Of a stretch of 64,000 nucleotides of DNA, positions 18,035 to 27,400 are shown one piece after another (the first letter of the stretch is position 1; each line of letters begins with the position of its first letter). The notes beneath the pieces were generated by a model. That model was not told the origin of the DNA. It ran no database searches and was given only the letters and a program-made list of their open reading frames with translations. The stretch comes from Symbiodinium natans (lineage: Eukaryota > Sar > Dinophyceae > Suessiales > Symbiodiniaceae). A program made the translations under genes and the position numbers. Where the stretch lies: the NCBI GenBank assembly GCA_905221605.1, contig CAJNDS010002085.1, positions 355,001-419,000 of the forward strand. Direction: 5' to 3'.

Positions 18035-18579
18035 TCTACATCCGGGCGTACAGCTTAGATTGCCCATCCTGCATTGAGGCAATCGAAGCGTCGCTTAGCA
18101 AGGGCGCAGGCGTTCGGATTGTCGCCGACATGGGACAATGCCACCGCACCAAACTGCAGTGGCAAGCGTTGAAACGCTTGGCGGCTGCAGGCGCCGAGGT
18201 GAAGGTGGGATGCGGCACATCCGTGCGCGATGCCTATGCTCGAGACGGCCGCGGGGCTAAAGTAGGTACCGGTATCCAAGGGCTTCACCATGCCAAGGCC
18301 CTTTGCCTACTGCGGCCTGATGGCGCGGTGGTGCTGATTGGGAGCCTCAATTTTACCACAAGCAGCAAAGCCAATGCGGAGGCAGGGCTTAGGCTTGAGG
18401 TCTCCAAGACGCACCCGGTCGCGCAGTCCTACATCGAGGATTTCCAGAGGGTGTCGGCTGAGGCATTCTCCCTCGATGAGGCGGTCGCAAGGCGCCCTCA
18501 GTTGGAGCGAGCCAGTAGCTCCAACGTTGCTGGCATCGCCACTCGTGCCCCCAACACCGCTCCACAGGGTATCGAGTAG
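17878..18579 (+). CDS. Phospholipase-D-like (single HKD) protein, probably expressed by frameshift
   Basis: This frame is open from 17878 (just after a TGA) to the stop at 18577-18579 and has no ATG before GTG 18031. Homology-like sequence begins upstream of that GTG (AGGPYVQAAQTLLGS, then IYIRAYSL), as in the first strand and helix of PLD-family nucleases. The catalytic motif is HHAK (H at 18289, K at 18295), followed by VVLIGSLNFTTSSKANAE, the G-S-x-N and N-x-E positions of an HKD domain. A single HKD suggests a dimer of the Nuc/MitoPLD type, which hydrolyses nucleic acids or phospholipids. It overlaps the preceding ORF by about 157 nt in the -1 frame. I saw no clear slippery heptamer. The frame change could be programmed or a mutation. 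Confidence 0.7.
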   Translation, partial: PGRGPSRWSERSPRKGPVPARSSPVREAEFLAGGPYVQAAQTLLGSGAAEDVIYIRAYSLDCPSCIEAIEASLSKGAGVRIVADMGQCHRTKLQWQALKRLAAAGAEVKVGCGTSVRDAYARDGRGAKVGTGIQGLHHAKALCLLRPDGAVVLIGSLNFTTSSKANAEAGLRLEVSKTHPVAQSYIEDFQRVSAEAFSLDEAVARRPQLERASSSNVAGIATRAPNTAPQGIE

Positions 18580-19227
18580 GCTGCGGCCAGTCGGCGCGGC
18601 GTGGAATCGTTTCCACGCGATTTCTTAGGCATCACAGCGCGGCACGCTGTCGTGCCTCTTTTGATTGTATTTTGCTAGCGGGCGAAGAGCCGCGGCAGGG
18701 TTTGCCCTGCCCATTTTGCCTTCCCCGCACTTTTCTTCTCAGCCCGTTGCGGCTGCTGCGGACCGTGTCCTGGTCGCGGCAATGCGCTCGCCGAAGCGCG
18801 TGTGAGCTGCATTGCCTGCGGCACAAGCCATGTGCGCGGCTCTCGCTGAGTCTGGTAGCCCGTAGGGTAGTTCTGGATAGGTGAGTAGCCGTAGCCGTAG
18901 CTTAGGACCGGTAGTGTACAGTGTACCATTTGTACCATAGCTTTGCACTAGCAGCACAAAGACCTGCCCAGTACTCTGGAGCCTCGCCTGCCTGCACAAA
19001 GGTGAGAGCTCGCGACTTGGGGCGGTTTAGGGTCGTGGAGGGTTGCTGTCGTCGTGCGTCCGTCCGGTAGTGCGGGCTGCCGCCCAAGCCGCATGCCAAT
19101 GCTCATGATGTGCGGGCTCTACCAGAGTCGCACGCGACACCCTCACCCTACCCCATTTGCCGCGTTGCTGAAGTGCTTGACGCACTATGAGCTCTTGGTG
19201 AGCCGGAAGCCTCGGCTGAGGGGCGAA
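18580..19227 (+). other. 3' untranslated region of the outer element
   Basis: No ORF with coding character lies here. It includes a GC-rich motif (18743-18780, TGCGGACCGTGTCCTGG) that recurs at other positions in the element, and ends in the purine-rich tract GAGGGGCGAA next to the 3' LTR. Confidence 0.6.
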
Positions 19228-19379
19228 TGTGAGCAGGTCAAAGCATGCATGGAGTGCTTGCTTAGTGCTAGTGCAGCTTGTAGTTGTTTTCCTTTGCATG
19301 TGTAGTTTTGCAATTCGTAACAATGCCAATGTTTTGGCTCAAGTACCGAGCTTGTGCCTTTGAGCACGGTAGAGTCGTA
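19228..19379 (+). repeat. 3' LTR of the outer element, left part
   Basis: It matches 2316-2467 base for base and ends in TCGTA (19375-19379), the first copy of the target duplication of the nested element. Confidence 0.95.
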
Positions 19380-19514
19380 TGCAGATTCCCAAATCCTTCT
19401 TCCTGGCTAGTGTTGGGTGGAGAATCAGCTTCGGCAGTACCAAGGTCGAGCAGTGCACTGCACACTGAGGCTTTTTCGACTCGAAGACCAAAAGAACTTG
19501 AAGGTGTGTTTGTA
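19380..19514 (+). repeat. 5' LTR of the nested copia-like element
   Basis: TGCAGATTCC...GTTTGTA, 135 bp, identical to 29650-29784. The bases after it (GGTTAAGAGCCTTGCGC) are the expected primer-binding position, but I could not match them to a tRNA. Confidence 0.95.
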
Positions 19515-19562
19515 GGTTAAGAGCCTTGCGCTCTTTAGGGGCGCCAGGTGGGTGTCCTTGCC

Positions 19563-21380
19563 ATGGCTTCGCATCCTGACTTGGAGGAGGGGCCTACGCC
19601 CAATAGAGCTATGCAGCTTTCTTTGACTGCCCCGGCCGATGAAGGGGCAGCTGATGGTCTGATAGCGCCTAGGGGTGTGCCGACCTCTTATGGGCCTGCA
19701 GCAGCTAGAGATCCTGCTGATATGAGACCTTGTCCTTTCTGGAGCGAGCATGCGCAAACCGAGCTTTTATTGCAAGCTGCGCGCCCTGTTGATTTGAACA
19801 GACGGGATGAGAGACCTGGTGCGAGCGAAGGACTCGCTGGGGATCATGCCGAAGAGTTGGATCAGCAGTTGGCGAGCATGCGAAGAAGTGATGAGTTTGC
19901 AGCAGTAGGGCCATCTGACATGCCTACGCATCAAGCAGAGCAGACCTCTTTGGGTCTGAATCGTCAAGCAGGGCGTGCAGAGGAAACTGCGGAAGACAGT
20001 TTCGCTCGAACCCGGCAGCCGCAACTTGAAGCTGATAGGTTGATCCTGGAAGGCATGCGCGATTTGTTGGCTGTTCTTGTCAAGCAGGGAGCTGAATGCG
20101 TGGCACGGCTGGATAAGTTGGAGGAAGAGATTACAATGAGGTCTGCTGCTTCGGGTTCTGGTAGGATGGCACCGGAAGATGGTCAGCCTGCACGCAGTCT
20201 CCCTCTGTCCGGCACTAGAGAGAGTGCGAATTCCAACACAGGTTTGGGTGTGCAAGGGTCTATGGGTGGTCAAGGTTGCAATCAGGGTTTGCTGGCCGGG
20301 GATCCCAGGGTTGAGTCTAGGGTCACTACGGGGTGTCAATATTTTTACATAGGAGACGCTCCACACTCCTCCAGAACAGAATCCCACGGAACGTTTGGGC
20401 CTCAAGGAAACCAGGGGCCTCCAGGACCTAGCAGGGTTCCGCGTATGAGTGAGTCGGATTTGCTGGGACGTGTGTTGAGCTTGCCGAATGAGGAAATGAG
20501 TTGGGTCAAGCGACAGATTGAGAGTAAGGCTCAGTCCACTGAAGACCGGATGTATTTGTGGGAGGAATATTTTCAGCAGCAGGATATGAGGGGAAAGGAT
20601 TTGCAGGTGGCAAGGAGCCACCCTCAATCGCCGCTCCTCACCGGAGGCGGACTACGGAGTGCGCAGCCACGTGAGTCTGTTCTTGCTCCGACAATTTCAA
20701 AGGCTTCGCCAACGCCGGACCAAAGGGGCCTCAGTCTCCAGGCTCGGGAAACGACGGGTAGGCTCGACCACATGGGAGTCCGGGGGGTTGGGGAGGTTCC
20801 TCACTTGCATTCGGCTCCGGGGGGTTCTCAGCAGGGTTCTCATTTGCATTCGGGTTCTCAGCAGGGTTCTCATTTGCATTCGGGTTCAAGGGTCCCACTT
20901 GGCGCCAATGGGTTTATGCCGGAAGGGCAGTTGGGCCTGCGTGGGTTGCTAGATCGGGGTGCTGCAGATGGGGCCGCGGTCCTGAGCTGCAATGATTCAA
21001 GTTTGAACGCCGGCCGCAATGGACCAAACATGAGGGCATGTGCTGACCGTCCAGGCCTTCGAGAGCAGTACGTGAGTGCATGTGCGGCCGATGTAACAAG
21101 TCCATGTTCTCCTTTTCATCCTCTTCTTCCTGGAAATCTTGGGGTTTGGAGCGCGGGGGATGCTTTGCATGGACAGTCAGTTGCCCCGAACATGCTTCCT
21201 GATGGCTATCCTAGTAGCGTTGCTCCTCCTACTTTATCAGCACAAGGGAAAGGGGGGGATGAGCGCCAAGGGAGGGATGTGTACAGTCCGGGGGATAAGG
21301 CCTATTGGGAGCTTCCAAAACTTCCTCGAGTCAGGCTCCGTTGCAGGCGGGGGATTGGATTGCAACTATCACTCCGATGA
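19563..21380 (+). CDS. Gag N-terminal region of the copia-like element
   Basis: The frame opens at 19548, but the first ATG is 19563 in a good context (GCCATGGC). The protein is polar and low in complexity, with a short coiled-coil-like segment (LAVLVKQGAECVARLDKLEE), a collagen-like stretch (GPQGNQGPPGPSR), a helical stretch with LPNEEMSWVKRQIESK, and a tandem repeat (GSQQGSHLHS, 20820-20885). It reaches YWELPKLPR near 21330. The last 15 or so codons differ in character, because the natural continuation (QAGDWIATITPMMADLS) lies in the -1 frame. The product is therefore a truncated Gag unless a frameshift joins it to the next ORF. Without that shift, the zinc fingers and protease are not made from this start. 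Confidence 0.7.
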   Translation: MASHPDLEEGPTPNRAMQLSLTAPADEGAADGLIAPRGVPTSYGPAAARDPADMRPCPFWSEHAQTELLLQAARPVDLNRRDERPGASEGLAGDHAEELDQQLASMRRSDEFAAVGPSDMPTHQAEQTSLGLNRQAGRAEETAEDSFARTRQPQLEADRLILEGMRDLLAVLVKQGAECVARLDKLEEEITMRSAASGSGRMAPEDGQPARSLPLSGTRESANSNTGLGVQGSMGGQGCNQGLLAGDPRVESRVTTGCQYFYIGDAPHSSRTESHGTFGPQGNQGPPGPSRVPRMSESDLLGRVLSLPNEEMSWVKRQIESKAQSTEDRMYLWEEYFQQQDMRGKDLQVARSHPQSPLLTGGGLRSAQPRESVLAPTISKASPTPDQRGLSLQARETTGRLDHMGVRGVGEVPHLHSAPGGSQQGSHLHSGSQQGSHLHSGSRVPLGANGFMPEGQLGLRGLLDRGAADGAAVLSCNDSSLNAGRNGPNMRACADRPGLREQYVSACAADVTSPCSPFHPLLPGNLGVWSAGDALHGQSVAPNMLPDGYPSSVAPPTLSAQGKGGDERQGRDVYSPGDKAYWELPKLPRVRLRCRRGIGLQLSLR

Positions 21381-21415
21381 TGGCAGACTTGTCACAGAAC
21401 AGTGGCGAGTACTGA

Positions 21416-24400
21416 CAGGCCATAGTGCATGAGGCCTCCCAACTTTATCAACAGTGGCAGGTTGCAGATCCCCTTACGCGTGCTAGAGTTGTCGCTCGCA
21501 TTCCTCCGTACTTGCAAGACGCGCGGTTTTCGAGACTCGAAAATAGGGCCCTCGCTATGCTGTTGAAGGGCCTCCCAGAGGTGCTTCGCGAAGAGGTTAT
21601 CGCCTCGCGCAACTTGAGTACCATCAATGTCATTTTTAAAGTGTACTGCGCGTATCAGCCCGGAGGGCTGCGGGAGCGCGGAATGCTTCTTTCGTACCTC
21701 ACCAGTCCTGGTCAAGCTGCTACTTCGTCGGATGCTGTGTCACGTCTGCGTAAGTGGTTCAGGTGGTTTGATCGTACAGTGCAAATGGGCGCAGCGTTGC
21801 CCGACGTGAGTCTTTTGACGCAGGGCTTAGATCAGATGTGTCAGCAGCTGCTTGTGACCATGCCACACGTCATGTTTAGGCTCAACATTGTGAGAACTCA
21901 GTGCGCTATTGATCACAATCCGACCCTTTCCAGTTTGACCACATATGCTCGTGCGTTGCAAGCTGAGTTTGAGGTTGCTGCGGTAGGGGTGGCTGATTCG
22001 ACCACAGGGGGCGGCAAACGACAACGCCTACAGGCGATGACAACAGGCCCTGGAGGGAATGGAGGACCACCGGGTCCGCCTAAACCGCATAGTAATCCTC
22101 CCAACCCCAAAGCGCTGGATGGAAGTGCCAAAGGTGAGGGAAAGGGTGCTACGACCGCTGCGGCAGCGGTGGGGGGATCGCAGCAGGGTTCCTCTTCTCC
22201 TGTGCAGCCTCCGCCTAGAAAGAAGTGCTCGTTCTTCTTGAAGGAAAATGGGTGTAGGCTTGGCAACACGTGCACGTTTGAGCATGATAGGAGCCTGATA
22301 ACGCCACAGAATCCCAGATGCTTTAATTGCGGAGCTCTGAAGCATAAAAAGCCGGACTGTGAGTTTCCCGGAGGTGGCAAGTTTGCTTCCAAAGGAAATG
22401 GGGAGATGCAACCGTCCGCAAAGGCCTCGGGTCAGGGGGTACAACCTTCGGGCAATGAGAACGCAAGCAGTCTGAACAACGCTAAAGCGCCTAATCCTAC
22501 TCCGAAGGCTAAGGCGGCCACGTTGAAACCTGAGGACATCCTTGCAAATGCACAGGCTATGTTGCAGGGGCTACAGCTCTCAGGCCTCAGTGGTCCGAGG
22601 CTAGCAGTGCTTCGAGCCTACAGCGCTTCATCAACAGATCCTTTTGCCAATGCTGCGTCTAGTTCTCCGACTGTTGGACGGTATGGTCTTCTAGATGGAG
22701 GAGCCACAAATCCGCTCAGGACGGGGGAGCAGCTTGAGCTGGCTACTTCCACGGTCGTAGATGTTTCGCTTGCGACCGGAGAGGATGCAAGGTTGTGGAT
22801 GACTCGCACAGGTACATTGCTTTCAGACATGCAGGTGGATCCTATAGTTCCAATGGGTTGTCTAGCAAGCGAGCTGGGCTGTACCGTTGCGTGGGAGGGT
22901 TCGCTGTGTCGCGTGTGGCATCCTGAGCGAGGATGGCTGGATATTACCATGGTGGACCAGTGTCCTTATGTGGACCGATCCATCGCGCTAGCCTTGATCA
23001 GAGAACTGGAGCTGCTACGAGCGACAAGACTGGTTCAGGCTGCGCGACTCAGAATCTTGGGCGATCATCGGCAGAAAGGTTTTGCAGAAGCCTGGGCGAC
23101 GCTGCAAGGGATTGCTCGAGGCGGGGTCACTTCTGGTCACGAAGAGGACTGGTTGCGAGGTCTTGACTCTGCATTCTTCAGCGTTATGGCATCGTTGTTT
23201 TCGGCTGCCCCCGAAGAGAAGGTTCTTGAGGCGATTGGGACTCCTTCTTTTGAGGTGGCTGGTTATGAGCCACCGTGGAATCGGAGGCTGCGGAGATCAA
23301 TGGAGAGGTCCAAGGGCGTTTTGGTTCACTTATGCTCGGGTCTACAAGATTGGGTGCCCCGTCCGAAGAGTGACTACAGGGTGCTATCTGTTGACTTTGC
23401 GAATGGCCATGATCTCTTGAACCATGGTGTGTGGAGCTATTTGACCAGGCTTGCGAAGTTGGGTTTGATTCGAGGAGTTGTCGGCGAGTTGCCACGCCCT
23501 TGCGATAGCAAGGGTTGCTATGCTGTGTTGGCGATGAGGGCACTTGGGCTCTTTGCTCTAGCGCAGGCCGTTAACGGGGACACCTACATTGCGCTCACAG
23601 CGTCTGACAATCCTTCAACGTCAGAAGGAGACCTTGCCAGAGACGACGACAGAAACCCAACCCCTGAGAATCTTGGTTATGACTGTACCAGTATGCGAAG
23701 ATGGCCTATCATGGACAAGTTGGGTCAGATTGCTACGTTTAGGACGGCGCAGTGCGACCAAGGGTATTTGGGAATGGGAGCTACAGAATCTACAACCATG
23801 GAGGTTATGACAACGTCATGGGACTTGTATGTCCTGTTGCACCGTCGTGTTTTGTTGAATCGGTACATGGACCGTTGGGCCCCTGGGCTTGTGTTAGCAG
23901 TGCTCAAGACGTGGGATCTTTGGCTAACCGATACAATCAATGACAGACGCAAGCGTGCATATGAGCAGAGTGTCTATCTGGCCGAGGCTTCAGGTGGTGG
24001 ACATGACTCGTTGCCTGAGGTGCGACAGTGGCTTGTGGATGACAGAGGAGAATGGCCGACAGAGGTCGTTCCACGAGTTCGCCCTCTTCGAAGAACAGGA
24101 CAGTTTCGACCTCCTGCTACTCCATTGCCTGTGCCTAGGCTGGCCCGGGTTCGGCTGAGCGAGGCCGAGAGGGAGTATAAGAAACATGTAGAGAGGGGGC
24201 ATTTTCCTTATCGGTCCGACTGCCGTGAGTGCTTGCGGGGCGCCGGTAAGAGACGGCCGCATCGACATAGAGGACCCACTGTGGACTCGTACTGCATCGC
24301 TGCTGACCTGGGCGGTCCGTATGTTCCTGCTTTGTCTGAGCTCTCACCCTTGAAAAGCATGCCTAAGCCACGGTACCTCTTCGTTGCTTGTTACACGTTT

Positions 24401-27400
24401 CCAATAGACGAGCAGACGCAAAAGTTTATCTGGAACGATGACAAGAACACAGAGGGTACAGGAGTTGGCAATGTGGAGAGTGAGGCGCTCATTGAAGTCA
24501 GGGCGCAGTCCGATGGTGCGGAAGGCAGTGATGATGTTCGGGGTGGTGGGGCATTTATGACTCGGCCCGGTGATTTTTCACCGGAAGAGATGCCGTATGA
24601 ACCTTCAGAGGCTGATCTGAATCCTGAAGAGGGGAAGCCCGGAAGAGAGCCATCGGAGGTAACGGAGGATGAGCGGAACCTGGACCCTGAAGCAGGAAAG
24701 CCGGGGAGAGAGCCGTCGGAGACAACAGATGATGAGCAGTTGGAGCGTGACGTTGCGTTTAGAAGTGAAGAACCGGGAGACGCTGTTCCAGAGGTTTGCG
24801 CATCGTACTTGAGAGAGGTGGATGAGACGACGAAGCTTTGGAAGAACAAGTATGCAGACAGGGTATCTGGAGTTGGCATGAGGCGCCTTATCTTTGTTGA
24901 GACGCTGTCGAGACGTACCAAGGAGGAGGTGTCAGCTGCTTTGAATAGGACGCTATCCAAACTGCAACGTTGGCAATTTCCCATGTTACGCTTGCACACA
25001 GATCGGGGCGGTGAATGGATCAATCAGCTGGTCAGAAAGGTAGCCGACAACCACCAGCTCAGTCATACTTGCACAGAGGCACATGACCCTGCGAGCAATG
25101 GCAGAGCAGAGTCGTCGGTTGGTATCATTAAGGCAGCTATCCGTTCACGTCTTGAAACGGCTCCAGGCTTTGGGCCAAAGTACTGGTCATTGGCAGCGTT
25201 GGATGCAGGAGAATCCCTTTTGCGCTCCGAGATGGCACGCTTTGACTCTAGTATTCGACCGTTGCTTCCATGGGCCACTCAAGTTTGTGTGAGAGAAAAG
25301 AAGGTTACAGAGAGTCATTGGACTGCGCGCTTCATCAATGGCTTCATTGTTGGTCCTTCTAGCTACACTCCTAAGGGCTACACCATAGCTACAGAACCTC
25401 TTGATGAGCCGAAGCTGCTGGTGTCGACAACTATCCGCCTTCAGAGACCGTGGCATGCTCTTCCTGCAACCCTTCCAGGCGAGATATGGCAGGTTGATCC
25501 TACCCGTCGTGTGCGACGCAAGTCTTCGCTGCTTGAGCCTGACTTGAAGGACGCTGCCTTGGATGATCTAGCAGTGGTTGGAGGGGAGGTAGCACGGATA
25601 TCGGAAGACAATGTGCGCAAGGTGGGGCCAGATGATGCGTCAGATTTGGATTTGTTTCCTCCTAGTCCATCGGTGTCACTTGCAGCTCGCAGGGTCTGTA
25701 AAAGCACGCAGCGCTTGACGTTGGAGCAATCGGAGGAAGCAGCCAGGGCATTGTTGGCCGGCAGCACACTAGATAGGTGTGCAGTGGCAGGCGTAGTGTA
25801 TGCGTCGTTGAACCGCTCCACCACGTCGAGTAGCCAACGTCAGGCTGACAAGGACATGTTTTCACAAGCTGGGTCATGGGCCGTTTCCCTTGGAGCATTT
25901 TGTCGAGGATCCTTCGTCGGGGTGATCTCGGAGTCCAAAGTGCGTCCTGCGTTGGTTCGGCTGGTGAATCGGTTGATTGCAAGCTCTGATGGGGCTCATG
26001 AGTATACCGCTTTCAGAGTTACATTTAACGCTGCGTCTGTGCTGCATCGTGATGTTCATAACCAACGCGGTTCCCTGAACATGATCCTTCGTCTCTCCGA
26101 CTTTGGTGGGGGCAGGGTTTTTACGACAAACGGACCGCTGGATTTCGATGCTTGTGGAAGGGTATACGTAGATCCGAGTGTTCCTCACGGCGTTGAGCAA
26201 TTTGCAGGGCCCAGATTGGTGGTCATTGCATATACGCCGGCTTTTATGGCAAAGCTCTCGATTTTGGATGTCCATGCTTTGCTGTCGTTAGGCTTTAACA
26301 TCCCCGTGTCTTTGCGCCCTCTACCTGTTCCATCGACGCTGCGGCCCCAGGTGGCTGGTTTGCAAATCCGAGATGATGGGAGCTCTAGTCCGGTGATGTC
26401 GTCGGGATTGCTCCAGCTTCAGTTTCCGGTTGCCCTGGCTCGGGGAGGTGAGGAGTTTGTGGAGGATGGGGAGCGCTACATGCTGCATTCTCTAGTTTGG
26501 CATGCTGATTCCAAACCCGATGACACATCGGGGGGGAGTCTTGCGAGGCTGGCTGATGCTGTTGTGTCTTCGCATGAAAATCCGCTTCAAGTTGGCGCGA
26601 GTTCTCCAAAGGGTGCGGCAGGAAGAGGCTGGCTTGATCCTTATTGCGATGTCTCCGAGTACTTTTCTTACGGTGATGACAATCCCCGTCCGATGAGCTT
26701 TAGAGGCGAGGCCGAGGCTCAAGACCTAGAAGACCTGATGGGTCTCATGGCATGCTTGGAGGACATTACGCGTGGGATCCAGTTTCCTTTGGTGCGGGTT
26801 CTGAAACTCAGACAGTTGGCTTTAGACGCGGAGGATCTCCTCAAAGGTGCATCATTGAGTCTGATGAGGGCTCAAGTGGAGTCAGCTTTGCAGGATCTGG
26901 GAGCAGGTGGTATTCCATTGATCGGGGAGCCTGATCCTGATGTTCTCCTTCAAACCCGCCAAGTGCCACTGGCTGAGGCTCGCCAGCACTTGGATGAATG
27001 GAAAGCTGCGATCAGTGATGAGCTTAACGCGCTTATCCACACTCATCAGGCTGTAAAAGTCATAACGCAGAAGGACGTTGAAGCTTTGGAAGCCGCTGGA
27101 GTGGTGATACAGATGATTCCGGGCAAGCTTGTCTTGACTGAAAAACCGCCTGACAGGCGGAAGAGGTCACGCCTAGTGGCCTGTGGAAATCATCTACCGG
27201 ATACGCAACCTCCAGCGGCAGGCATTATTGATCCTTTGGCGCCTGCTGATGTGTCGTCATCCACTTCGAGTACAGTTTCCAAAGCGGTGGAGCGTAAGGA
27301 GCTGTGCGCGGCGGGGTTGGAGGCGGAAGCGCTGCGCATCCAACTGAGGTGGGCTGCTGGTCACCGGTGGGACTCACGAGCCGTTGATGTCAAAACTGCT

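Noticed and set aside
21413-21415. Reassignment of TGA to Trp
   Set aside because: Other frames in both elements end at TGA and use TGG for Trp, and dinoflagellate nuclear genes use the standard code; a mutation or readthrough is simpler.
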